From positions 184,253 to 241,731 of the forward strand of contig JAUJMR010000001.1 in NCBI GenBank assembly GCA_030446765.1: a DNA stretch of 57,479 bases. The letters are read 5' to 3'. The translations under genes were made by a program, and so were the position numbers. Each line of letters begins with the position of its first letter. Positions within the stretch are counted from its first letter, which is position 1. Shown here piece after piece: positions 1 to 8,527 of the stretch. Below the pieces are notes generated by a model that ran no database searches, had not been told where the DNA came from, and worked only from the letters and a program-made list of their open reading frames with translations. Source of the DNA: Chloroflexia bacterium (GTDB lineage Bacteria > Chloroflexota > Chloroflexia > Thermobaculales > Thermobaculaceae).

Positions 1-318
1 GGTCTCGTGGTCCTCGATCGGCCAGTTCCCGGTTTTGTCTGCTTCGAACGTCAGCGTGGCAGGTGCGTCCTCCGTGACCGAGACCTCGTCGTCGTAGCCG
101 TGGAGATGCAGCTCTAGCTCGCGGTGGGCCCTGATGCGGAACGTGACGGTGTCACCCTCCCGGGCCGCGAACTCTTCCGGCTCCATGGTGTCGCCGGTGA
201 TCACCATGTCAAAACTCACATCTTGCGGTTCGGCGTTCGATGCGTCTGGCCGCAGTGTGATGAACAACCCGCAAAGAATCAGCAGGGCGAGCACGGCAAG
301 GGTAATCTGTCTGCTCAA
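1..318 (-). CDS. Secreted cupredoxin-like protein (3' end beyond window)
   Basis: The 106 visible codons begin with an N-terminal hydrophobic segment (residues 5-22, ending near a run of small residues) that looks like a signal peptide or membrane anchor. A beta-rich domain follows with the motifs DTVTFRIRAHRELELHLHGY and LTFEADKTGNWPIEDHET. This pattern is typical of cupredoxin-like domains (EfeO/plastocyanin-like) that sit outside the membrane and may bind copper. The start is TTG at 318, chosen because AGGAG lies 7 bases upstream and because the signal peptide begins there. The usual copper ligands would lie beyond the window edge, so metal binding cannot be judged. The gene sits 48 bases downstream of a His-rich membrane protein on the same strand and probably shares its transcript. 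Confidence 0.7.
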   Translation of the reverse strand, partial: MSRQITLAVLALLILCGLFITLRPDASNAEPQDVSFDMVITGDTMEPEEFAAREGDTVTFRIRAHRELELHLHGYDDEVSVTEDAPATLTFEADKTGNWPIEDHET

Positions 319-366
319 ATCGATGCTCCTGTTCGCATAGCACGCCACTTTGGCGTCGCGGTACGA

Positions 367-855
367 CTATGTACTGAGGCAGGAGCCGACATTTGGTGAT
401 CGTCGTGCAGGTTGCGCGCAGGTCTGTGCGCGGATCAAAACCGTTGCTTTTTCTCCAGCCGATGGTACGGGTGCCGAACGGTTGTCCCGCTGAGTGTCGA
501 GCACGACTGCCAAAGTATCCGAGGTGGACACCCCCGGCACGGCAGCCGTTTCCACGGCGGGAAGGAGGTGGAGTGAATGCAACCCAGCACCGTGTGCTGT
601 AGATTGCTCCTGCATATGGTTTGGAGCGGTTGCACCGTGATGGTGGAGTCGACCCTGTTCCACCGCCCGCGCATGCGGTACGATCTGTGTCGGCGACGCA
701 TGCACCCCCAGGCTCCAGGAGAGTGAGGCGAGTGGTGCAGCGGCGCCAACCGCCACGGCAAGCACGCAGAGCACGGCAACACACCAAGCGCCCTGGACGA
801 TAGGTGACCGGTGTGCAGGGGTACCACTGTGCGTCGGCGCAAGTCTTCGTTCCAC
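367..855 (-). CDS. Hypothetical His-rich protein with one membrane segment
   Basis: The product is 162 residues. It has one hydrophobic stretch (about residues 20-47), then a low-complexity tail rich in His, Ala and Ser with clusters such as HHH near residue 71 and several spaced HxxxH pairs. I do not recognise a family. The predicted form is an N-terminal anchor with the His-rich part outside the cell, which would suit metal binding. Its position directly upstream of a cupredoxin-like gene on the same strand suggests a shared metal-related role (inference). The GTG start at 855 has no clear ribosome binding site, so the true start may be internal. There is no conserved motif to settle the question, and a chance reading frame cannot be excluded. 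Confidence 0.45.
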   Translation of the reverse strand: MERRLAPTHSGTPAHRSPIVQGAWCVAVLCVLAVAVGAAAPLASLSWSLGVHASPTQIVPHARAVEQGRLHHHGATAPNHMQEQSTAHGAGLHSLHLLPAVETAAVPGVSTSDTLAVVLDTQRDNRSAPVPSAGEKATVLIRAQTCAQPARRSPNVGSCLST

Positions 856-1058
856 AGTAGCAGTCTATCGCAGCCAGACCGGCTTCGCCAACGCTGCCAA
901 GTGTGCGGGTGAAGCGGTGATACCGTGGCGAGGTAACGCGGTATAGTCATCCCTGTCGGAGCGGCGGGACGACACCAATGCCACGGAAGACAACGCAACG
1001 TTCTGTAGCCTTACATGACCGCCACTGCGGGATGGACAGCAGGCAGAGGATCCGCTGC

Positions 1059-1709
1059 ATGGAGAAATCGCACGAGTTTCGATTGAGTGTCCAGGAGGCG
1101 GTCGCCGAACAGCGGCGTCTCGCGTCGTACGTGGAGGAGCGCCCACTGCCTACCCCGCCCCGCACCGTCGCGGGGTACGACCTGAGCATTCGTGGCGGGC
1201 AGGCACGCGCCGCCGCGGTGGTAGTGGACGTTGACTCGATGGAAACGGTCGACCAGGCGGTAGTCGAGACGGAGATCACGTTCCCGTACGTCCCCGGTTT
1301 GCTTTCCTTTCGCGAGGCGCCGGCGGTGCTCGCAGCGCACAACGCCCTACACCTGACACCGGACCTGATGATGCTGGACGGACAGGGCCGTGCCCACCCA
1401 CGCCGCTTCGGGATCGCGTGTCACGTCGGACTCATCGTGGGCCTACCCGCGGTGGGCATCGCGAAGAGCCTGCTGGTAGGCAAGGGCGCGGAGCCAGGTC
1501 GTAATCGGGGCGATACTGCACCCATCGTTCATCGAGGTGAGGATGTGGGCGTTGCGCTCCGGACCCGGGCCGGTGTCACTCCGGTGTACGTGTCCATCGG
1601 CCATCTCATCACGCTGGAGGAGGCGGCGGACTTGGCACTTCGACTCGCCCCCCACCTGCGAATTCCCGAACCGACTCGGCGAGCACATATCCTCGCCGGA
1701 AGATGGTAG
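1059..1709 (+). CDS. nfi: Endonuclease V
   Basis: This is a DNA-repair endonuclease that cuts the second phosphodiester bond 3' of deoxyinosine and other deaminated bases, using Mg2+. The family motifs appear in order: AGYDLSIRGG with the first catalytic Asp (residue 41 from this start), the mismatch-wedge motif FPYVPGLLSFRE, the metal-binding LDGQGRAHPRRFGIACHVGL, VGIAKSLL, and near the end VSIGHLITLEEA and PTRRAHIL. The ATG at 1059 gives 216 residues, close to the usual 220-230; upstream in-frame ATGs at 978 and 1032 would add non-conserved residues. The gene converges on the niacin transporter, and only 12 bases separate the stop codons. Confidence 0.93.
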   Translation: MEKSHEFRLSVQEAVAEQRRLASYVEERPLPTPPRTVAGYDLSIRGGQARAAAVVVDVDSMETVDQAVVETEITFPYVPGLLSFREAPAVLAAHNALHLTPDLMMLDGQGRAHPRRFGIACHVGLIVGLPAVGIAKSLLVGKGAEPGRNRGDTAPIVHRGEDVGVALRTRAGVTPVYVSIGHLITLEEAADLALRLAPHLRIPEPTRRAHILAGRW

Positions 1710-1721
1710 CCGAGTTAGGAC

Positions 1722-3092
1722 CTATGCCGTCTCAAACGCTGGTGCGGCAGCCGCGGTCTCCAGCGTCTGGTCCTTTGTTTCCTCACCGAGGCACCAGACA
1801 TCGACCGCGATCACGAGCAGTACAGCGGCGAACATCGAGAACACGGCGAAGGTTCCGAGATTCCAGGTGCCAAGCATTAGGCCGACCAGATAGGGCCCCA
1901 CGATACCACCCACCCGGCCTATACCCGCTGCCCAGCCAGTGCCCGAGCCGCGGATTGCGGTCGGATACAGTTCCGGGGTATAGGCGTACACCACACCCCA
2001 GGCGCCAAGGTTGAAGAACGAGACGAGCGAGCCCCACAGTAGGAGCTCTTCGCGCGAGGCATCCGCGCCGAGGCCACGCAAGCCGAATAGCAGGGTCGCA
2101 ACCGCGCAGCCCAGCAGGTAGCTCACGAGAGTCGGCTTTCGTCCCCATCGCTCGACGAGTGCCGCGGCACTGAAGTATCCTGGCACTTGCGCGAGGGTGA
2201 TAATCAGCACGAAGCCGAACGAAGTCTGCAGCCCGTAACCCAGCTCGCTCGTCAGAATCTGGGGGAGCCACGTGAAGATGCCATAGTACGAGAACACCAT
2301 ACCGAACCACAGGAGCCAGAGCATCAAGGTGCGGCGACCGTACGCAGCTGTCCACAATTGCCGTATGGTGCCTTGTTTTTCAGTCGGCATCGGATCGTCC
2401 TCAATCACGACGTCCGCGTGGACACCAATCCGCGCAGCGGCGAGGCGTGCTTCATCGTGCCTGCCCTGTCGGAGCAGAAACCGGGGCGACTCGGGAAGTC
2501 CGCGCCGTAGGACGAAAACGTACAAGGCGGGGAGTGCACCGAGTAAAAAGGCTATGCGCCATCCGTATTGGGGCACCACCAGGTAACCGATGATGGCAGC
2601 GAGGATCCAGCCGTATGCCCAGAAGCTTTCCAGCAGCACAACGAGCCTGCCGCGATGCCGGGCTGGGGCGATTTCCGCAACAAGGGTACTGGCTACCGGC
2701 AGCTCACCGCCGAGACCAAGCCCGGTGATGAAGCGTAGGACGAGCAGTGCCCCGTAGCCCCATGCGAGCGCCGTCAGACCGGTCGCCGCCGAGTAGAGAA
2801 CAAGCGTCGCGAGCATGATCGGCTTGCGGCCGACTCGATCAGCAAGCGTCCCTGCGACGAGCGCACCAACGAACATACCGAAAAGCCCTACGCTGATCGC
2901 AGTGCCTACCTGAGCCTGGGACAGATCCCATTCCCGAGCAATTGCGACCAGCACAAATGAGAGAAGCCCGATATCCATAGCGTCGAACATCCAGCCCAGG
3001 CCGGCCAAAATCGTGATGCGGCGGTGTCCCGGCCCCAGAGGTTGGACATCAAGCTCGTGTTGTAACGTGTGAGTTTCGGTAGCCACGGTCAC
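1722..3092 (-). CDS. niaP: MFS transporter, probable niacin permease
   Basis: This is a major facilitator protein of 456 residues with 12 predicted membrane segments. The loop 2-3 signature GTLADRVGRKP, the segment-4 motif RFITGLGLGGELPVASTLVAE followed by a PARHRGR loop, and the second-half repeat ERWGRKP place it in the metabolite:H+ symporter group that includes NiaP. The niacin assignment rests on context: its GTG start overlaps the TGA of a NiaR-type repressor by a GTGA junction, so the two are translationally coupled, and NiaR is known to control niacin salvage and transport. Aromatic acid or sugar uptake remain alternatives on sequence alone. It is probably transcribed from the promoter upstream of niaR. 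Confidence 0.8.
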   Translation of the reverse strand: MTVATETHTLQHELDVQPLGPGHRRITILAGLGWMFDAMDIGLLSFVLVAIAREWDLSQAQVGTAISVGLFGMFVGALVAGTLADRVGRKPIMLATLVLYSAATGLTALAWGYGALLVLRFITGLGLGGELPVASTLVAEIAPARHRGRLVVLLESFWAYGWILAAIIGYLVVPQYGWRIAFLLGALPALYVFVLRRGLPESPRFLLRQGRHDEARLAAARIGVHADVVIEDDPMPTEKQGTIRQLWTAAYGRRTLMLWLLWFGMVFSYYGIFTWLPQILTSELGYGLQTSFGFVLIITLAQVPGYFSAAALVERWGRKPTLVSYLLGCAVATLLFGLRGLGADASREELLLWGSLVSFFNLGAWGVVYAYTPELYPTAIRGSGTGWAAGIGRVGGIVGPYLVGLMLGTWNLGTFAVFSMFAAVLLVIAVDVWCLGEETKDQTLETAAAAPAFETA

Positions 3093-3658
3093 CGGCCTCT
3101 TGCTGGAGTACCGGCGCTCTGAGTGTAAGGCTCGGGTTCCGTAACGGGTAGGAGGAAACCCAGCCGCTGCAGCTCGTCTCGCGCGCGCTCGAGCAGGAGT
3201 TCGGTGGAAGCTTCAAGGGTGTGCGTGTGCCGTCCCTCTGTGAGCTCCGAAAGCAAGTGTGACCGCCCACTCGCGATCCGCTCCAGAAATTCGTTCACCT
3301 GCACGAACGAAGAGATCCGCAGCTCGCCACGAAGTTTGCCGTACACCGAATGTTCTACGGCGACATCCACCACGGTGATGCCCAGGTTGACGAGAGTAAG
3401 AAGTTCGTCTCTGGTCTGATCAGCCGAGTGTTGGACGGCGACTTCCGTTCGGTATACGGCTGGTCCCAGGTGCGAGGCGAGCACGTAACCACGACTCGTC
3501 GCCAGGATCGCGGCGCCACCGGAACGTAGTATAGCGATGTCCTAGACGATGGCCTGGCGGCTGACGCCGAGCTGGGCCGACAGCTGCGAGCCGGATACGG
3601 GTTCGCGCACGGACTCCAAGGTGTCCAGGAGCCGGGACCGTCTAGCCTCAGTCGTCAT
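3089..3658 (-). pseudogene. niaR: NiaR-type NAD-biosynthesis repressor interrupted by an in-frame TAG
   Basis: The reading frame from ATG 3658 (GGGAG seven bases upstream) encodes an N-terminal winged helix (TEARRSRLLDTL and QLSAQLGVSRQAIV) and continues after one stop as DIAILRSGGAAILATSRGYV, then a 3H domain with its His residues in VAVQHSA, DVAVEHSVYG and GRHTHTLEA. NiaR binds nicotinic acid through the 3H domain and represses niacin and NAD genes. A TAG at 3542-3544 replaces codon 39, exactly where homologues usually have Gln (CAG to TAG is one C-to-T change). The rest of the frame is open and well conserved. It could be a recent null allele, a suppressed amber, or a sequencing error. The end overlaps the niaP start. 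Confidence 0.85.
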
Positions 3659-3737
3659 TCTTGCTCCCACGTCGTTCACCGATAGCCCGTGCGCGACATC
3701 GAAGAACATGAACGTGCAATCCGGATCGCGCTGCACG

Positions 3738-3766
3738 AGTTTACAGAGCCGAAACTGTAATGTCAA
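3738..3766 (-). promoter_or_regulatory. Sigma-70 type promoter for niaR-niaP
   Basis: On the minus strand a perfect -35 box TTGACA (3766-3761) is followed after exactly 17 bases by TAAACT (3743-3738), four of six matches to the -10 consensus. Transcription would start near 3730 and read into niaR about 70 bases downstream. Confidence 0.6.
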
Positions 3767-3772
3767 TTGACA
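3761..3772. promoter_or_regulatory. Perfect palindrome overlapping the -35 box, candidate NiaR operator
   Basis: TGTCAATTGACA is a perfect 12-base inverted repeat that contains the whole -35 hexamer of the niaR-niaP promoter. A dimeric repressor bound there would block RNA polymerase. Autoregulation by NiaR is common in the family, so this is the natural operator candidate; binding itself is inferred. Confidence 0.5.
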
Positions 3773-3867
3773 AGATAGCAATGTGGCCCCAGGCCAGCGG
3801 CCACCACGGCAGCGTGGCCAAGGCCCATCGGCCTGGAACTGAGGGTCTCAGATCGATGTCCAGCGCG

Positions 3868-4785
3868 TCACGAGATGTTCATAATTACCGGCGGGGCGTT
3901 GTGGAACCGGAACGGGATCAGTTCGCCGCCGTGCTGTCGCAGCGTTGCCTCAACTGCTGACCGGCGACCATCAGCGACCAGGAAGATCAGGCAGCCGCCA
4001 CCACCCGCGCCACACGCCTTGCTGCCCAACGCCCCAGATGCAGCCGCCGCCGTAAACAGCTCCTCCATACGGGGCGTCACGAGACCTGGATGGAGCTTGC
4101 GAGCTAATTCACGATTGAGCGTGACAATCTCCGCGAGTCTGGCGAAGTCGCCAGAAACGAGCGCCTCGCTAGCTGGCCCAACCGAGTCGCGAATCCGGCG
4201 AAGAGCCTCAACTGTCTCCAGGTTGCCGGAGCGATAGGCATCCCACACCAGACTGTGCACGGCGCCCGATTGATGACTACTCCCTGAGTAGCAGAGGATG
4301 CACCGCTCAACCAAGCTTTGTAGGATTGCCGCATCGATCTGTAGAGATTCCACCATGGCGGGCTCGTTCTCGTGCGTGAAGGTCAAGCGATTGAAGCCGC
4401 CAAGCGCTGCGGCATACTGGTCCTGCTTGCCGCCTTCCACGCCGAGCAGTTTTTCCAGCCGGTACGCCCCTTCCGCCAGTTCTACACCCGACTGTTCTCG
4501 CCCTATAACCGCGTTCGTGAGCGCAAGCCAAGCGACATCTAGTGCACCCGACGTACCCAGACCAGAGCCGGACCGGAGCCGCATGCCATACTCAACGTGC
4601 ACACTGTCACCGGTCCAGACCGCCCTTCCCTCGATGAAGCGGTCGATCGCCGCGTTGAGCACCGCGCCGCCTTCGTGTTCGGAGAAGTGGTGAACATCCG
4701 TCCAGCCGCCGGCGAAGTCGATCCGCACCGGCACGCGCACGGACACCGTGTTGTTCCCTGCCACGACCAGCGCCTTTCCTTCCAT
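3868..4785 (-). CDS. GHMP-family sugar kinase
   Basis: This is a 305-residue ATP-dependent small-molecule kinase. It has the N-terminal substrate motif VPVRIDFAGGWTDV, typical of heptose-7-phosphate kinase (HddA) and L-fucokinase-like enzymes, the GHMP phosphate-binding loop RSGSGLGTSGAL (about residues 72-83), and the C-terminal glycine-rich motif CGAGGGGCLIFL. The product would be a sugar 1-phosphate feeding nucleotide-sugar synthesis. The length fits HddA-like kinases. No heptose or fucose pathway gene is adjacent: it is flanked by niaR on the same strand and a divergent aminotransferase, so the exact sugar cannot be named. The start at 4785 has a short GGACGGGG stretch just upstream. Confidence 0.82.
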   Translation of the reverse strand: MEGKALVVAGNNTVSVRVPVRIDFAGGWTDVHHFSEHEGGAVLNAAIDRFIEGRAVWTGDSVHVEYGMRLRSGSGLGTSGALDVAWLALTNAVIGREQSGVELAEGAYRLEKLLGVEGGKQDQYAAALGGFNRLTFTHENEPAMVESLQIDAAILQSLVERCILCYSGSSHQSGAVHSLVWDAYRSGNLETVEALRRIRDSVGPASEALVSGDFARLAEIVTLNRELARKLHPGLVTPRMEELFTAAAASGALGSKACGAGGGGCLIFLVADGRRSAVEATLRQHGGELIPFRFHNAPPVIMNIS

Positions 4786-4934
4786 CCCCGTCCACGGGTC
4801 AACTCGCCAATGTGCCGCATGACGCGCGCCAGCGCAAGGACACCCGCGACATCGACCCGTCCGAAAAGCACCACGGTGCTATGCTTGTCTCGGCGCGGGA
4901 GACGGCCGCGCTCCGGAACAAGCAGGGGAGCTGA

Positions 4935-6092
4935 ATGGACTTACAGGAATATAGGCGCGAGTTCCCGATCACGGAGCGGTACGCGTTCCTGAACCATGCG
5001 TCGGTATCGGCGCAAAACCGGCGTGTGGGCCAGGCGGTCACGGCACATATTGAGCGCGCACAGCACCAGCCGTTCGACCGCCTGCAGCCGGACTTGATTG
5101 CGCTGCGAGAGACGTTTTCACGGCAGGTGGCAGCACTCATCAATGCGGCGCGTCCAGACGAAGTTGTGCCGATGGGAGGTACCGCTGCAGGGATCAATAC
5201 CGCGGCGAACAGCCTGCCGCTGCGCCCGGGCGACAACGTACTCGTGCTCGACGGCGATTACCCTGCGGTTATCTACCCGTGGTTGAACCTCGCTTCCAAG
5301 GGCGTTCTGACAAAGTTTGTTCCTCCGGTACGCGGAGGCCTGAACCTTGACGTGCTCGAGTCGCGGATCGACGCTCGCACGCGTGCCATCGCAGTCAGTA
5401 CCGCTATGTTCGCCACCGGATACCGCAACGACATGGCGGCGATTGGGAACCTCTGCCGGGAGCGTGGCATCTACTTCGTCGCCGACGGTATTCAAACGCT
5501 CGGTGCGTTCCCGTTGGATGTGCAGGAATGCCGTATAGACCTCCTGGCCTGCGGGTCACAAAAGTGGTTATTGGGCGCGATGGGCGCTGGTTTTCTGTAC
5601 TGTCGGCACGAACTGCTGCGCGACTTGCAACCCGGCGCGTACGTCGGCTCGGCCAGCACCGTCGACCCACTCAACTTCCTGGATTACAATTTCACGCTGC
5701 AGGATACGTCGGAGCGATTCAGCCTGGGCACACCCAACGACCTGGGCCTGGTGGCGCTCAGTGCCTCACTCGCGCTCTTGCACGAAGTGGGTATTGAACG
5801 CATCAGCCAACGTGTGCTTGAATTGACAGACGTGTTAGTCGACGAACTGCACCGAAGAGGATACACGGTCCTGTCGAACCTCACGCCAGAGCGGCGTACG
5901 GGCATCATAGTTATCGATGTGCCGGATGCTCAGTTGCAGTACGAGCGTCTGCTTGCGGCTGGCGTCGTGACGTCGGCGCGTGGCGCAGGACTTCGCGTTT
6001 CGCCCCACTTTTACAATACCGACGAAGACGTCCTGCGAGTCGGCGAGGTGCTGGGGAACAGGTCACTATCAAACGCCGGTAGCGATCACTAA
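4935..6092 (+). CDS. Class V aminotransferase / cysteine desulfurase-like PLP enzyme
   Basis: The product is 385 residues and belongs to fold-type I PLP enzymes. The sequence shows the N-terminal FLNHASVS motif, the cofactor-binding region MGGTAAGINT, the Asp-containing strand YFVADGIQTLGA, and the Schiff-base lysine in CGSQKWLLG (Lys210). The pattern FLNHAS and ERFSLGTPN is closest to isopenicillin-N-epimerase-like and selenocysteine-lyase-like members. No Cys loop typical of a true NifS/IscS was recognised, so sulfur transfer should not be assumed. GGGGAG lies about 5 bases before the ATG. It is divergent from the GHMP kinase gene and stands alone, so its substrate is unknown. Confidence 0.8.
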   Translation: MDLQEYRREFPITERYAFLNHASVSAQNRRVGQAVTAHIERAQHQPFDRLQPDLIALRETFSRQVAALINAARPDEVVPMGGTAAGINTAANSLPLRPGDNVLVLDGDYPAVIYPWLNLASKGVLTKFVPPVRGGLNLDVLESRIDARTRAIAVSTAMFATGYRNDMAAIGNLCRERGIYFVADGIQTLGAFPLDVQECRIDLLACGSQKWLLGAMGAGFLYCRHELLRDLQPGAYVGSASTVDPLNFLDYNFTLQDTSERFSLGTPNDLGLVALSASLALLHEVGIERISQRVLELTDVLVDELHRRGYTVLSNLTPERRTGIIVIDVPDAQLQYERLLAAGVVTSARGAGLRVSPHFYNTDEDVLRVGEVLGNRSLSNAGSDH

Positions 6093-6203
6093 ATCGCGAG
6101 TCGTTCGGCTCCGCACACTGACCGCAATGGTCCAGCGAGAAATCCGCACACGAGACCGAAATAGGACTCGGACGCACGGTGCGGTGGGCGTGCCATGCCG
6201 GGA

Positions 6204-6446
6204 TCAACCACCGGGCGGGACGTCCCAGCCGCTGTCCTTGATCTCGTGGTCAAGAACATCCAGCCGCACTTGCTCATCTTCGATGCTCGTTATTGCCGTG
6301 GAAGGAATGTAGATGCTTGTCGTGGAGAAGATGCCCCTCTGAACCAGGACGTAATCCGGACCGACCTCGTACACGGTGCCAACCTTCACGCCATCGCGAT
6401 CGTACACCTGCCAGCCGCCGTTAATTTCTGTGAGATGAACTGCCAT
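6204..6446 (-). CDS. Small DUF2171/PRC-barrel-like protein
   Basis: This is an 80-residue beta-rich protein with the pattern GWQVYDRDGVKVGTV, then YVLVQRG and IYIPSTAI, which matches small PRC-barrel-like DUF2171 proteins. The function of that family is unknown. AGGAGG stands 7 bases before the ATG, so translation should be strong. The gene is monocistronic, between the convergent aminotransferase and an alpha/beta hydrolase on the same strand 79 bases downstream. A longer protein with similar spacing of motifs occurs at 22252-22671. Confidence 0.75.
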   Translation of the reverse strand: MAVHLTEINGGWQVYDRDGVKVGTVYEVGPDYVLVQRGIFSTTSIYIPSTAITSIEDEQVRLDVLDHEIKDSGWDVPPGG

Positions 6447-6525
6447 GTGTGAACCTCCTGTGGCACTAGCCTACATCGGAACTCTTGTCGTCGTTATAGC
6501 GCATTGGGCGTCACTGCGCAGGGAA

Positions 6526-7377
6526 CTACCGCACCGTGCCTGCCTCCGCATGGCTGAAAAAGTCGACAAGCGCCTGATTGGTGCGTTCCGGTTGTTCTTC
6601 CATGACCCAGTGCCCGCATTGGGCCAGCGGCAGAATGTCGAGGGGAGCCTCGATGTGTTTCTCCATATCCTTGAGCAGCGCAACGGGCAGGGTGGGGTCG
6701 TGCACGCCCCAGATGACGAGGACCGGCCGGCGAACCTTGCGCCGGAGCCACCAACGCAACTGTGGCCCGCTCTTCCAGATACTGCGGTACCAAGCAAGTG
6801 AGGCGCTGTGAACACCCGGCAGGGCGAAGGCACGGGCGTAAGTGCGCAAGGTGTTCTCGTCGAAGTTTTGCGGGTCGTATGCAGACCGGCGGATGGCCCG
6901 GATGAACCGATAGTTGCCGCGAGCCAGCACGGATTCCATCAGGCCAGGCACAGAGAACGGGACGACATACCACGAGTGGAGCGGGCTGATTCTGTGCAGT
7001 GGGGCGTTGATTATCGTGAAGCGCTCTACAACCTCGGGGTACCGTAGAGCTATTGCCCACAGCAGTACGCCGCCCCAGTCGTGACCGGCCCACGCCGCGC
7101 GCTCATAACCCAGCGTGCGCACGGCATCGCGCATCTCCGTCGTCAACGTCCCCAAGTCATAGCCGTCACGCGGCTTGTCGGACTCGCCGTAGCCCTTGAG
7201 GTCAAAGGCAAGCACTCGATGGGTCCGAGCGAGAGCCGTCATCTGGTGACGCCAGCAGTATGGACTTTGGGGAAAGCCGTGCAACAGAATCACGGGCGGC
7301 CCCTCGCCCAGCTCCAGATAGCTGAATATCGTTTCTCCAGCCCGAACATACCCGCGTCGTGCGTCGGCAAACTCCAT
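6526..7377 (-). CDS. Alpha/beta hydrolase, epoxide hydrolase / haloacetate dehalogenase type
   Basis: The product is 283 residues. The oxyanion motif HGFPQ (residues 33-37) and the nucleophile elbow AGHDWGG with Asp100 as nucleophile mark the Asp-type branch of the fold (epoxide hydrolases and fluoroacetate dehalogenases) rather than the Ser esterases. The acid is probably the Asp in GVHDPTLP, and the base is His256 in CGHWVMEEQPE. The Asp nucleophile acts through a covalent ester on small epoxides or haloacids; the substrate here is unknown. The ATG at 7377 is preferred over longer in-frame starts because GAGAGGAG precedes it and the fold begins there. It lies 64 bases downstream of the methionine aminopeptidase gene on the same strand. 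Confidence 0.85.
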   Translation of the reverse strand: MEFADARRGYVRAGETIFSYLELGEGPPVILLHGFPQSPYCWRHQMTALARTHRVLAFDLKGYGESDKPRDGYDLGTLTTEMRDAVRTLGYERAAWAGHDWGGVLLWAIALRYPEVVERFTIINAPLHRISPLHSWYVVPFSVPGLMESVLARGNYRFIRAIRRSAYDPQNFDENTLRTYARAFALPGVHSASLAWYRSIWKSGPQLRWWLRRKVRRPVLVIWGVHDPTLPVALLKDMEKHIEAPLDILPLAQCGHWVMEEQPERTNQALVDFFSHAEAGTVR

Positions 7378-7441
7378 CGAGGCTCCTCTCGCATCCTGCT
7401 GCGCTGTCCCGTCGGGAACATACCGGCTGGATGGCGATCGT

Positions 7442-8188
7442 TTACGGTTCGCTGAGCACGTGCGCGCCACGCGGACGAACGACGATGGTATGCTCCCACT
7501 GCGCGCCCCAACCGCCATCAACCGTGCGGACCGTCCATCCATCCGCCGGATCAACGCGGACGCGTGGTGAGTGCTCAACGAGAATTGGCTCTATTGTTAT
7601 GACAAGTCCATCCTCAAGCTCCGGGCCACCGCCGCGCCGCCCGACACTGGGGACATCAGGCTTCTCGTGCATCTTGCGGCCGAGGCCGTGGCCGATGAAC
7701 TCCTTCACGACCCCGTACCCGCGGCTCTCTGCGTACGTCTGGATAGCATAGCCAATATCGCCGACGCGGTTGCCCGGAAGCGCTGCCCGGATACCGGCAA
7801 GCATCGCCTCCCTTGTGGTTGCGATCAGCCGCCGGTGTTCCTCCGTGACATTGCCCACCGCAACCGTGACTGTTGAGTCGCCACAGTAACCATCGAGCAC
7901 CATCCCTGCGTCGATGCTCAGGATATCCCCATTCTTGAGAACTGTATCGTTCGGCACGCCGTGCACCACCGCGTCGTTCACCGACGTATTTATGCAGCCG
8001 GGGAAGTTTTCCTCCGTGGCGAAGACGGGATCAGCGCCGAGCCGGGTGATATAGTTCATCGCATACTCGTTCAGGGCTCGCGTCGTGACGCCGGGTTGCG
8101 CCATCCGGCTAAGGTCACGCAGCAACTTCGCGGTCGCGCGATTCGCCCGCCGTAAGCCCTGTACGGCTCCTGGAGTCCTGATTATCAC
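7442..8188 (-). CDS. map: Methionine aminopeptidase, type I
   Basis: The enzyme removes the initiator Met from nascent proteins in the cytoplasm with a two-metal centre. The protein has 248 residues from a GTG start at 8188, the usual length. The metal ligands are visible in order: the two Asp in SIDAGMVLDGYCGDSTVTV, His in IGHGLGRKMHEKP, Glu in TIEPILVE and Glu in QWEHTIVV; the substrate His is in VVHGVPND. The GTG overlaps the stop of the upstream membrane protein (GTGA) and a GGAGG lies 11 bases before it, so I prefer it to the longer frame open to 8302. Coupling to the small membrane gene indicates a shared transcript. Confidence 0.93.
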   Translation of the reverse strand: MIIRTPGAVQGLRRANRATAKLLRDLSRMAQPGVTTRALNEYAMNYITRLGADPVFATEENFPGCINTSVNDAVVHGVPNDTVLKNGDILSIDAGMVLDGYCGDSTVTVAVGNVTEEHRRLIATTREAMLAGIRAALPGNRVGDIGYAIQTYAESRGYGVVKEFIGHGLGRKMHEKPDVPSVGRRGGGPELEDGLVITIEPILVEHSPRVRVDPADGWTVRTVDGGWGAQWEHTIVVRPRGAHVLSEP

Positions 8189-8427
8189 GGACGCTGTTGC
8201 CTCCGTATACTCTGCGACAAACGATGCAGGAGGAGTGAGACACCGAGCGATACTGTGAAGAAGAGCGCGACGCCCGCGACCGTTGCCGATGCAGTGCGCC
8301 ACGTTAGCGTCCAGTCGCTACCGCTCCATAGCAACGCGGCCCAGACGAGCGACGCGATCATCTGACCGCGTATGAGCATCGTGCGCTGTGTCCGCTCCCG
8401 GTTCTGCCGCGTCTCCGTAGGACTCAT
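8185..8427 (-). CDS. Small membrane protein, unknown function
   Basis: The product is 80 residues. A charged N-terminus (many Arg, Glu and Thr) precedes two hydrophobic helices, about residues 22-37 and 48-67, and a short Arg-rich tail. The topology is a two-helix hairpin in the inner membrane. I recognise no family. It is translationally coupled to map through a GTGA overlap at 8185-8188, which supports it as a real gene. It is divergent from the dehydrogenase gene at 8528. Confidence 0.6.
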   Translation of the reverse strand: MSPTETRQNRERTQRTMLIRGQMIASLVWAALLWSGSDWTLTWRTASATVAGVALFFTVSLGVSLLLHRLSQSIRRQQRP

Positions 8428-8527
8428 CCGATACCCCCTAGACGCACCGTTCCCGCAATCTATCGCGAGGTCGCGTGGTAGAATTGGGTCAATGTCAAGT
8501 ATGCCTTAACCGAGGAGTAAACCGCTC

